Positions 8,051 through 13,771 of a DNA stretch of 13,771 bases are shown here, piece by piece. The position numbers and the translations under genes are program-made. The stretch is from Flavobacteriaceae bacterium. Its GTDB lineage: Bacteria > Bacteroidota > Bacteroidia > Flavobacteriales > Flavobacteriaceae. Below the pieces are notes generated by a model that worked only from the letters and a program-made list of their open reading frames with translations, made no database searches and was not told the origin of the DNA. How positions within the stretch are numbered: position 1 is the first letter of the stretch; each line of letters starts with the position of its first letter. The stretch covers positions 1-13,771 of the forward strand of contig JAQWKF010000059.1 of assembly GCA_029247985.1 (NCBI GenBank), read 5' to 3'.

Positions 8051-8539
8051 ATGCGTTTCTGTTATTTACTTTTTTTTATTGTGCTGGTTGGTTGTACACA
8101 AAAACAGCCTTCACCTTCCTCAGATAACTCTGTTATAGTCGATACCCTTATTCAAACAAACCCGCTTAAAACACCTGTTTCAAAACAGGAATTAAATTGG
8201 TCTAACATAATGGCGTTGATGGAATCTCTACAAGATATCCCTTATGAACAGCGTGCTATAACGCTTAAAAACATCAAGGAGGAAGCCATTAAATTAAATA
8301 CGCAACTCTGGCCAAAAGACTGGGACACTAAACCCATTCGTGCACGTTTTAATGTGTTCGTAACCCATGTAAGCATTGCTGCAGACCAGCGTCTAGGTGG
8401 TGCTGCTCTTGAAAAACAAAGCTTAGCCATAAATAAAATGAAAACAAGCTGGGATATATTTGCCAACCAAATTAGCGAGGATACTATGCTAAGTGACTTC
8501 AACTCCACAATCGGCCAACCGATACGTAAAATCGAATAA
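8051..8539 (+). CDS. Small hypothetical lipoprotein
   Basis: The protein has 162 residues from the ATG at 8051. A TTG six bases upstream is in frame but lies inside the -7 promoter element, so the ATG is preferred. The N-terminus MRFCYLLFFIVLVGC is a short lipoprotein signal with the lipidated Cys at 15. A Ser/Pro/Gln-rich linker follows, then a largely alpha-helical domain (about residues 50-160) with a conserved-looking WPKDWDTKPIRARF segment. I recognise no family. The separate promoter and 84-base gap suggest it is not part of the glucan operon. Its last 51 bases overlap the 3' end of the convergent SDR gene. A sensor, stress or chaperone-like periplasmic role is possible, but nothing in the sequence shows one. 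Confidence 0.75.
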   Translation: MRFCYLLFFIVLVGCTQKQPSPSSDNSVIVDTLIQTNPLKTPVSKQELNWSNIMALMESLQDIPYEQRAITLKNIKEEAIKLNTQLWPKDWDTKPIRARFNVFVTHVSIAADQRLGGAALEKQSLAINKMKTSWDIFANQISEDTMLSDFNSTIGQPIRKIE

Positions 8540-9304
8540 CCCAGCACTACTGTCATCCATTACCACTTTGTTTCGGGTGCTGCCCGTTGTTGCAAATGCG
8601 GGAAGAGGTAGGTTTAAACGTTTAGCGGCTAGTGTATAAAAATCAACTCTTCGCTGATGAACAGGACTAACACAATGAAGCGTTTTTCCCCAATGCCCCC
8701 CTTCAATTATAGCCATTAAAAAACGCACTACGTCTTCTCGATGAACTAGGTTTGTTAGTGCTAGTGGTGCTGGTATATTAATTCTGCCAGCGAGCTGTTT
8801 AGCTGGATGCCTATCGCCCCCAACGAGTCCACCCAACCTTACAATTGTCGCATGATTTATAGCAGTTAGTATAGATTTTTCTGCCTCCAAGAGTTGTTGC
8901 CCACTTAAATTATCGGGTTTTGGTGTGCTTTTTTCGTTAACCACCCCTTGCGAAGAACCAAACACCCCAATACTACCGAGCATTACTAGTTTACAAGAAG
9001 AGTGTTCCGTAAGTGCAGTTACAAGTATTTTTATACGATTTGCATAGTTGGCTTTGGGATTTTTTCTCAGCCCTGGTGGAAATGCAATAACAAGAGTGTC
9101 AACTTCTTTTAGAAATGCAGTTAAGTTTCCAGTGATAGCTTCGTTATTGAGCTTAATCAAAAATGGCTCGATGCCGAGGTTGCGTAAACCTTCTAGATGA
9201 TTCTCGGTTGTGACACTTCCACGAACATGATACCCTTTGGCTATAAGCGATTGAGCAAGTGCTTTACCCAACCAACCACATCCCATAATAGCTATCTTTT
9301 TCAT
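8489..9304 (-). CDS. SDR-type NAD(P)-binding epimerase/dehydratase (YeeZ-like)
   Basis: This 271-residue protein begins MKKIAIMGCGWLGKALA, a Rossmann dinucleotide-binding motif (GxGxxG at residues 8-13). It continues with LVIAFPPG (~72-79), VMLGSIGVFGSSQG (~107-120) and a TNLVHREDVVRFLMAIIEGG segment (~185-204), all typical of atypical short-chain dehydrogenases and NAD-dependent epimerases. The usual YxxxK catalytic pair is not obvious, as in the YeeZ/SDR5-like group, so substrate and reaction are unknown. It is transcribed divergently from the CBS-domain gene across a 78-base gap and overlaps the convergent lipoprotein gene by 51 bases at its 3' end. Cytoplasmic and soluble. Confidence 0.8.
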   Translation of the reverse strand: MKKIAIMGCGWLGKALAQSLIAKGYHVRGSVTTENHLEGLRNLGIEPFLIKLNNEAITGNLTAFLKEVDTLVIAFPPGLRKNPKANYANRIKILVTALTEHSSCKLVMLGSIGVFGSSQGVVNEKSTPKPDNLSGQQLLEAEKSILTAINHATIVRLGGLVGGDRHPAKQLAGRINIPAPLALTNLVHREDVVRFLMAIIEGGHWGKTLHCVSPVHQRRVDFYTLAAKRLNLPLPAFATTGSTRNKVVMDDSSAGLFDFTYRLADCGVEVT

Positions 9305-9309
9305 TGTTG

Positions 9310-9339
9310 TAAATGTATCTTTTTTACTGACAATTCAAA
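9310..9339 (-). promoter_or_regulatory. Possible promoter for the SDR gene
   Basis: Read on the minus strand, TTTG (9336-9339) is followed after 18 bases by TACATTTA (9310-9317), seven of eight matches to TAnnTTTG, a few bases before the ATG at 9304. The arrangement fits the Bacteroidetes -33/-7 pattern but is unproven. Confidence 0.35.
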
Positions 9340-9382
9340 TATTAAAAAAATTTGCTTATCTTTTGTTCAACAAAACATAAAC

Positions 9383-9847
9383 ATGCCTATTAAAAGTTTT
9401 CAAGCAGCACGTCAAAAGCTCATTCCAAAGCGGAGGAAATCCCTTTTGGTACGTGACTATATGACACGTGACTTGATTACATTTTCCCCACAGCAATCTA
9501 TCCTTGAGGTAATGCGTATTCTTATTCGCAATAAAATCTCTGGTGGACCTGTTTTGGACGATATGTCTAGATTGGTTGGAATTATTTCTGAGGCAGACTG
9601 CATTAAACACCTTTCCGAAAGCAAGTATTTTAATCAGCCTTTCTTTGATCGTAAGGTAGCACAAAGTATGTCAGAAAACCCAGACACCATAGAAGCAGAT
9701 AAAACGATTTTTGATGCTGCTACGTTGTTTCATAAGACCAACCGTCGTAGACTTCCTGTCCTAGAGCAGGGGAGGCTGGTAGGGCAAATAAGTAGGCAAG
9801 ATGTTGTTAAAGCAGCGTTGTTGTTGCGCAGTCAGCGATGGCGCTAG
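9383..9847 (+). CDS. Two-CBS-domain protein
   Basis: The protein has 154 residues from the ATG at 9383 (MPIKSFQAARQKL). The frame stays open upstream to 9197, but that stretch is antisense to the SDR gene and does not look like protein, so the downstream ATG is chosen. CBS domain 1 covers about 23-76 (VRDYMTRDLITFSPQQ to VGIISEADCIKHL) and CBS domain 2 about 90-148 (VAQSMSENPDTIEADK to VGQISRQDVVKAAL). Paired CBS domains form a Bateman module that typically binds AMP, ATP or another adenylate and regulates a partner. No catalytic or membrane domain is attached, so the partner is unknown. The basic N-terminus (RQKLIPKRRKS) might contact nucleic acid or another protein. An SSB gene follows after 30 bases, possibly co-transcribed. 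Confidence 0.85.
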   Translation: MPIKSFQAARQKLIPKRRKSLLVRDYMTRDLITFSPQQSILEVMRILIRNKISGGPVLDDMSRLVGIISEADCIKHLSESKYFNQPFFDRKVAQSMSENPDTIEADKTIFDAATLFHKTNRRRLPVLEQGRLVGQISRQDVVKAALLLRSQRWR

Positions 9848-9877
9848 CGGAATAAGTAACCTATAAAACCCCTTATC

Positions 9878-10204
9878 ATGAGTACCATTCAGAATAGCGT
9901 TATGCTAATCGGACACTTGGGCGACAACCCAGAAGAAGTAAAATTAGATTCCAAAAAAAAGTTAACGACCTTTTCCATAGCTACCAATCTTCGCTATAAA
10001 AATAAAGAAGGTGAAGCTGTTGAAAAAACGCAATGGCATCGCATTGTTGCGTGGAATAAGCTAGCTGAAATATGCCTCGAACACCTGAAAAAAGGAAGTC
10101 ATGTGGCGTGTCGTGGACATTTGGAATATCGTGAATATGAAACGAAGACTGGTGAAAAAAGACGTGCTGCTGAAATTCATTTAGATGAAATGCAACGGCT
10201 TTAA
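9878..10204 (+). CDS. ssb: Short single-stranded DNA-binding protein
   Basis: This 108-residue OB-fold protein of the bacterial SSB family starts MSTIQNSVMLIGHLGDNPE, then shows LTTFSIATN, TQWHRIVAWNKLAEI and KKGSHVACRGHLEYREYETKTGEKR, the standard order of SSB strands and the 45-47 loop. It should bind ssDNA in replication, repair or recombination. It ends right after the OB-fold (HLDEMQRL), with no glycine-rich linker and no acidic DDDIPF-type tip, which normally recruits partner proteins. It is therefore more likely an accessory SSB paralogue than the main replication SSB. The gene lies 30 bases after the CBS gene, and its stop abuts the stop of the convergent HDAC-family gene with no space between. 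Confidence 0.88.
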   Translation: MSTIQNSVMLIGHLGDNPEEVKLDSKKKLTTFSIATNLRYKNKEGEAVEKTQWHRIVAWNKLAEICLEHLKKGSHVACRGHLEYREYETKTGEKRRAAEIHLDEMQRL

Positions 10205-11107
10205 TCAGTCGTATATATCTGCTGCGATTCGATAGGTATTGGCATGAGCTTCAACGATTATATTTACATCTGGGGCATAGCCTCCACCCATGCTACATTG
10301 CACAGGAATGTTGCGTTCATTACATGCGGATAGGATCACTCCATCCCTTTTTTTAGCCCCTTCGAGTGTAAGAGACAAGCGTCCAAGTTTGTCTTCATAT
10401 AGCACATCTACACCCGAAAGGTAAAACACAAAGTCAGGCTGGAAGTCGTTTAACAATTTAAGTAGTGTTTCTTCCAGCATACTCAGGTATGCGATATCTT
10501 GCGTATTATCCGCTAATGGGATGTCTAAATCACTGCGTTCTTTTTGAAAAGGATAGTTCGCTTTGCCGTGAACTGAAAATGTAAATACGGCGGGATTGTT
10601 TTGAAATAGTGCTGCTGTGCCATTTCCTTGATGAACATCCAAATCGACAATCAAGATTCGTTGCGCTAACTTGTTATGGAGTAGGTAATTCGCTGCAATG
10701 GCTTGGTCGTTAAGCAAACAAAATGCCTCTCCACGGTCATAAAAGGCGTGGTGTGTTCCCCCTGCAATATTAAAGGCAATGCCATTTTCAAGCGCAAAAG
10801 TGCACCCTTCTAATGTGCCTTGTGCGATGACACACTCCCGCTCAATGAGCTCAGCTGACAGCGGAAAGCCAATGCGGCGTGCCTCTTTTTTTGAAAGCGA
10901 CAAGGCGTTTAGTTGCTTGTAATAGTTCTGGCAATGTGTTCGTGTAATGTGTGAATCTGCAATTCGCTTAGGCGCAAAAAACTGCTCTTTATGGCATGTT
11001 CCTTCCAAGAGGAGTTGCTGAGGTAACAATTCATACTTGGCCATAGGAAAACGATGCCCTTTTGGTAAGGGGTGCGCGTAAATAGGGTGGTGGGCAATGC
11101 GGATCAT
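10205..11107 (-). CDS. Histone deacetylase-family zinc hydrolase
   Basis: This 300-residue enzyme belongs to the arginase/deacetylase fold and resembles class IV (HDAC11-like) bacterial deacetylases. The active site is complete: tandem His H119-H120 in GGTHHA, zinc ligands D157 and H159 in DLDVHQGNGT, a third ligand D234 in SGVDVL, and transition-state Tyr Y277 in MGGGYAPD. Probable substrates are acetyl-lysine proteins, acetylpolyamines or other small acetylated or acylated amines; the sequence does not say which. No signal peptide, so cytoplasmic. A small membrane protein gene lies 17 bases upstream on the same strand and may be co-transcribed. Confidence 0.88.
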   Translation of the reverse strand: MIRIAHHPIYAHPLPKGHRFPMAKYELLPQQLLLEGTCHKEQFFAPKRIADSHITRTHCQNYYKQLNALSLSKKEARRIGFPLSAELIERECVIAQGTLEGCTFALENGIAFNIAGGTHHAFYDRGEAFCLLNDQAIAANYLLHNKLAQRILIVDLDVHQGNGTAALFQNNPAVFTFSVHGKANYPFQKERSDLDIPLADNTQDIAYLSMLEETLLKLLNDFQPDFVFYLSGVDVLYEDKLGRLSLTLEGAKKRDGVILSACNERNIPVQCSMGGGYAPDVNIIVEAHANTYRIAADIYD

Positions 11108-11124
11108 TGCTACAAATATAGGTT

Positions 11125-11334
11125 TTAGCCTTTTTTATATGCTTTTAAAATGACAGCAATAACCATCAAAAAAAAACCAATTGTAAAAAACAAGGAAATA
11201 ATACCCTCGTCTGAATTTAGCTTTAAGAAGTCGTGAAAAAACAAATTAGCATGCTGGCTCAACGTGTAAGGAAGACAAGGGGCGATTATTAAAAAACCAA
11301 TAATGAAAAGCTTTTTGTAAAAATTGTGTTTCAT
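11125..11334 (-). CDS. Small two-helix membrane protein, hypothetical
   Basis: The protein has 69 residues from the ATG at 11334 (MKHNFYKKLF). An in-frame TTG at 11358 would add eight polar residues before the basic start, and I disfavour it. Two hydrophobic segments, about 8-26 (KLFIIGFLIIAPCLPYTLS) and 43-64 (SLFFTIGFFLMVIAVIL), flank a short loop, and the protein ends in the basic AYKKG. That predicts a helical hairpin in the inner membrane with both ends inside. I recognise no family. It lies 83 bases after metG and 17 bases before the HDAC-family gene on the same strand. Confidence 0.65.
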   Translation of the reverse strand: MKHNFYKKLFIIGFLIIAPCLPYTLSQHANLFFHDFLKLNSDEGIISLFFTIGFFLMVIAVILKAYKKG

Positions 11335-11373
11335 GTCAATAAGATCAGGGTCAATCAAAATTAAACATTATTT

Positions 11374-11393
11374 AATAACCCAAACGGATTATT
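11374..11393 (-). terminator. Weak stem-loop after metG
   Basis: On the minus strand AATAATCC-GTTT-GGGTTATT forms an 8-bp stem (one G-U pair) with a tetraloop, 25 bases beyond the metG stop. It is AT-rich and followed only by a broken T run, so termination may be partial and could allow read-through into the small membrane protein gene. Confidence 0.35.
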
Positions 11394-11417
11394 TAAAACA
11401 CAGAAGAAAAAGCGCTA

Positions 11418-13091
11418 CTATAAGGTAAGCTTTTGTAGCTGAGCACTAATTTCTTCATCTTCTATTTTTTCAAAAAGGAGAGATGTTTCGCCAAGCGTAT
11501 GGTGGCTTCTAACAGGTATTACATCTTTCAAACTATCCCAGCAAACTGCTTCATCCAACTTTAACATTTCTCGAAGTTTTTGGGCAGTATGTGGCAAAAA
11601 GGGTTCGGAAAGTATAGCCAATCCAGCTGCTACTTGCAAGGCAGTATGCATGATGGTAGCCACGCGTTCAGGGTTTGTTTTGATAAGCTTCCAAGGTTCT
11701 TCGTCAGCCAAATATTTATTGCCCAAGCGTGCTAACTGCATCATTTCTTGACAGGCAGCACGAAACTTATATTGATCAATTAATTCCCCAATTTTCAAAG
11801 GGGCAGCCGCAAGTGTTTCGAGTGTTTCTGTATCAACGGTGCTGTATTCATTGGGCTCAGGAACTACGCTTTCATAATATTTTTTCATCAAGACCATTAC
11901 TCGATTGACAAAGTTTCCAAAAATGGCTACCAGTTCGCTGTTGTTTCGTGTTTGAAAGTCATGCCAGGTAAAGTCATTGTCTTTAGTTTCTGGGGCGTTT
12001 GCGGTAAGGACATAACGTAATACATCTTGCTTGTTGGGAAAATCTTCAAGGTATTCATGCAGCCACACAGCCCAATTTTTTGAAGTTGAAAGCTTTTGAC
12101 CTTCTAGGTTTAGAAATTCGTTTGCAGGCACATTTTTTGGGAGTATATAGCTGCCCATTGCTTTTAGTACGGCTGGAAAAATGATGCAGTGGAATACAAT
12201 ATTGTCTTTTCCAATAAAATGAACCAGTTCGGTATTTTCATCTTTCCAGTAAGGCGCCCAATCTTTGCCTTCTTTTGCTGCCCATTCTTTTGTGGCAGAG
12301 ATATAGCCAATAGGTGCATCAAACCACACGTAAAGTACTTTGTTTTCACCCCTATCTACAGGCACTGGAATCCCCCATGATAAGTCACGGGTTACGGCTC
12401 TTGGTTTTAGTCCGTCATCAAGCCATGATTTAACTTGACCCAGCACATTTGGTTTCCAATCTTTTTGATGTCCTTCTAGGATCCATGAACGTAAAAACGT
12501 TTCATATCGATCAAGCGGTAAATACCAATGTGTGGTCGTTTTAAGGCTTGGAGTTTCACCTGAAATCGCTGATTTTGGGTCGATCAAATCGTTGGCGTTA
12601 AGCGAACTTCCACAAGACTCGCATTGATCGCCATACGCTTCTGGGTTATGACATTTTGGGCAGGTGCCCACTACATATCTATCTGCTAAAAACTGGTCTT
12701 CTTTAGCATCATACAATTGATCGGTAGTTTGAGTCTCAAATCCATCCTTTTCATGAATTACTTTGAAAAATTCTTGTGCTGTTTCGTGATGCACTTTACT
12801 GGAGGTTCTGCCGTAGTAATCAAAAGAAATACCAAAATCACTGAAGGCTTTATCGATAATATTGTGGTACTTATCAATTACTTCCTTTGGTGTTATGCCG
12901 TCTTTTTTGGCTTTCATCGAAATGGCTACCCCATGTTCATCACTTCCGCAAATAAACAAAACCTCTTCCCCTTTTAGGCGCAAGTAGCGCGCATAGATAT
13001 CTGCAGGGACATATACCCCGGCCATGTGGCCAATATGAATAGGACCATTGGTGTAAGGAAGTGCAGCGGTTATGGTGTGGCGTTTGCTCAT
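11418..13091 (-). CDS. metG: Methionyl-tRNA synthetase, core form
   Basis: This class I aminoacyl-tRNA synthetase charges tRNA-Met with methionine in the cytoplasm. HIGH stands at 19-22 (PIHIGHMAG). A zinc knuckle has Cys at 144, 147, 157 and 160 (CPKC, CESC). The KMSKS loop is the variant KLSTS at 333-337, followed by KNWAVWLHEYL, a form I associate with Bacteroidetes. The anticodon-binding helical domain occupies about 370-530. At 557 residues it matches the minimal MetRS core (about 550 in E. coli). It ends at FEKIEDEEISAQLQKLTL, where many homologues continue about 130 residues into a C-terminal EMAP-II/Trbp111-like tRNA-binding domain. No decayed remnant of that domain is visible downstream. 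It is transcribed divergently from yraN across 87 bases. Confidence 0.96.
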   Translation of the reverse strand: MSKRHTITAALPYTNGPIHIGHMAGVYVPADIYARYLRLKGEEVLFICGSDEHGVAISMKAKKDGITPKEVIDKYHNIIDKAFSDFGISFDYYGRTSSKVHHETAQEFFKVIHEKDGFETQTTDQLYDAKEDQFLADRYVVGTCPKCHNPEAYGDQCESCGSSLNANDLIDPKSAISGETPSLKTTTHWYLPLDRYETFLRSWILEGHQKDWKPNVLGQVKSWLDDGLKPRAVTRDLSWGIPVPVDRGENKVLYVWFDAPIGYISATKEWAAKEGKDWAPYWKDENTELVHFIGKDNIVFHCIIFPAVLKAMGSYILPKNVPANEFLNLEGQKLSTSKNWAVWLHEYLEDFPNKQDVLRYVLTANAPETKDNDFTWHDFQTRNNSELVAIFGNFVNRVMVLMKKYYESVVPEPNEYSTVDTETLETLAAAPLKIGELIDQYKFRAACQEMMQLARLGNKYLADEEPWKLIKTNPERVATIMHTALQVAAGLAILSEPFLPHTAQKLREMLKLDEAVCWDSLKDVIPVRSHHTLGETSLLFEKIEDEEISAQLQKLTL

Positions 13092-13107
13092 TTAAAATAT
13101 ATGCGCA

Positions 13108-13115
13108 CAAAAATA
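13108..13115 (-). promoter_or_regulatory. -7 element for metG
   Basis: On the minus strand TATTTTTG matches TAnnTTTG and lies 16 bases before the metG ATG, implying a short leader. A TTG lies 23 bases further upstream (13139-13141), longer than ideal. A short inverted repeat, TAGGG/CCCTA (13114-13131), sits between them. Confidence 0.4.
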
Positions 13116-13178
13116 GGGATTTTATACCCTAACTTACCCAAGGCTTTTTATCTTTAATTATCTCAAATCTTATAATTT

Positions 13179-13534
13179 ATGAATACTCTTGACAAAGGAA
13201 GGGATGGTGAAGACATGGCTTGTGCCTATTTAAAAAAGCAGGGTTACCGCATTAAGAGTCGTAATTTCTACTATCAAAAAGCCGAACTTGACATTGTTGC
13301 ATCTAAAGACGACACACTCGCTATTGTGGAAGTTAAGTGGCGTCTATCAGATTTTTATGGTTCTCCAGAAACATTTGTAACCCCAAAAAACGCAAGCTTT
13401 TGGCTCGTGCCGCAGATTTTTATGTGCAGAAGTTTAATTGGCAAGGGGAAACGCGTTTTGATATCATTAGTATTGTAGGGCAACCACCAAATCACAGCCT
13501 TACGCACATAAAGCAAGCCTTTTATTTTGTTTAG
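13179..13534 (+). pseudogene. yraN: YraN/UPF0102 family protein, split by a -1 frameshift
   Basis: The family is a small restriction-endonuclease-like fold of about 120 residues, often found in recombination or DNA-processing contexts; its exact function is unsettled. The first part (13179-13391) begins MNTLDKGRDGEDMACAYLKKQGY and contains the nuclease-like core KAELDIVASKD and IVEVKWR. In the original frame the text then becomes unlike the family and stops at 13478. From 13391 the -1 frame continues the family sequence (RKLLARAADFYVQKFNW, then the RFDIISIV strand) to a stop at 13532-13534. Joined, the product has 118 residues, the normal length. The break lies in a six-A run where the slippery heptamer A AAA AAC (13385-13391) is in register for -1 slippage. 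It may be a sequencing error, a recent inactivation, or a gene expressed by frameshifting or transcript slippage. Confidence 0.8.
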
Positions 13535-13536
13535 AA

Positions 13537-13552
13537 TGTTATAATTATAACA
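13537..13552. promoter_or_regulatory. 16-bp perfect palindrome, possible operator
   Basis: TGTTATAATTATAACA reads the same on both strands. It lies 17 bases upstream of the -7 element of the last gene, covering the region where a -33 element would sit, a position typical of a repressor or dimeric-activator site. No bound factor is identifiable. Confidence 0.45.
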
Positions 13553-13569
13553 GTTTGTTGAATTATTAG

Positions 13570-13577
13570 TATCTTTG
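13570..13577 (+). promoter_or_regulatory. -7 element TATCTTTG for the last gene
   Basis: This is a perfect TAnnTTTG match 17 bases before the ATG at 13595, giving a predicted leader of roughly 14 bases. The only TTTG upstream (13554-13557) is 12 bases away, too close for a standard -33 element. Confidence 0.5.
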
Positions 13578-13594
13578 TGAAATAATTGCAGCTT

Positions 13595-13771
13595 ATGAAA
13601 ACCATTGCCGCCGCCGTGGAAGCGCATATCAAGTCAAAGCCTTTTTTGATTAGCGCACTTACCCAAGGGATTATTAACCTCACATCTCTCTCTCGAATCA
13701 TGCAAGAAGAGATACAGGCACAAACCCAAAAGCCCGTACATACAGGTGCCATTGTCATGGCCCTTAAACGC
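13595..13771 (+). CDS. Unrecognised protein, N-terminal 59 residues (3'-truncated)
   Basis: The frame opens at the ATG at 13595 (MKTIAAAVEAHIKSKPFLIS) and runs without a stop to the last base. The visible part is helical and compact: an N-terminal helix, then ALTQGIINLTSLSRIMQEEI and a segment GAIVMALKR at the edge. It resembles a small conserved flavobacterial protein that I remember only vaguely; some databases label similar proteins as aspartate-kinase- or ACT-like, which cannot be judged from this fragment. The start is supported by the -7 element and short leader directly upstream. The spacing of short helices also suits a DNA-binding N-terminus, but no clear helix-turn-helix motif is seen. 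Confidence 0.6.
   Translation, partial: MKTIAAAVEAHIKSKPFLISALTQGIINLTSLSRIMQEEIQAQTQKPVHTGAIVMALKR

Noticed and set aside
9197..9382. Upstream extension of the CBS-domain frame by 62 codons
   Set aside because: It lies antisense to the SDR gene and in the intergenic promoter region, is Cys/Phe-rich and unlike protein, and the ATG at 9383 directly precedes the conserved part.
10202..10207. Stop codons of the SSB and HDAC-family genes abutting with zero spacing
   Set aside because: It is real but common in compact bacterial genomes, with no associated hairpin or other unusual structure.
12983..13040. Variant signature motifs in MetRS as a sign of inactivity
   Set aside because: HIGH is intact and KLSTS followed by KNWAVW is a form I associate with normal Bacteroidetes enzymes, so it is not evidence of decay.
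13149..13156. TATCTTTA as the yraN promoter
   Set aside because: It matches seven of eight -7 positions but has no recognisable -33 partner, and similar AT-rich strings recur in the same gap, so it was left out as too uncertain.

Overview
The window looks like chromosomal DNA of a marine-type member of the Bacteroidota, most likely Flavobacteriia. It is AT-rich, its genes lack Shine-Dalgarno leaders, several starts are preceded by the Bacteroidetes -7 element TAnnTTTG, lipoproteins are common, and the housekeeping proteins (MetRS with KLSTS, YraN) have a flavobacterial look. The genus cannot be read from the sequence.

Region 1 (1-7966, plus strand) is the end of a polysaccharide utilisation operon, almost certainly for laminarin or a related mixed beta-1,3/1,6-glucan. 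In order it holds: the C-terminal 627 residues of a GH94-clan phosphorylase-like enzyme (best guess GH149 beta-1,3-glucan phosphorylase); a GH17 lipoprotein; a GH30 lipoprotein; a 12-helix GPH/MFS sugar:cation symporter fused in frame to a C-terminal GH17 domain; and a leader-less GH17 protein paralogous to that fused domain. Gaps are 42, 4, -4 and 3 bases, so this reads as one transcript. The inferred flow is as follows. The exported GH17 and GH30 cut and debranch the glucan outside the inner membrane. The symporter imports oligosaccharides. Its cytoplasmic GH17 domain and the free GH17 shorten or remodel them, and the phosphorylase releases glucose-1-phosphate. Any SusC/SusD or regulator genes would lie left of the window.

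Region 2 (8045-11358) is ordinary accessory and housekeeping sequence: a small lipoprotein that overlaps a convergent SDR-type NAD(P)-binding protein, a two-CBS-domain protein, a short SSB without the acidic tail, a convergent histone-deacetylase-family hydrolase, and a small two-helix membrane protein.

Region 3 (11418-13771) holds metG for a core-only methionyl-tRNA synthetase (minus strand). Divergent from it lies yraN, which is split by a -1 shift at an in-register A AAA AAC heptamer. Last comes the start of an unrecognised gene, preceded by a perfect 16-bp palindrome and a -7 promoter element, which runs off the right edge.

The most interesting points are the transporter-hydrolase fusion with its neighbouring GH17 paralogue, the predicted hydrolytic plus phosphorolytic intracellular route for beta-1,3-glucan, and the yraN frameshift site. 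No tRNA, rRNA, CRISPR array, insertion sequence or attachment site was found, and no gene-free stretch exceeds 90 bases.
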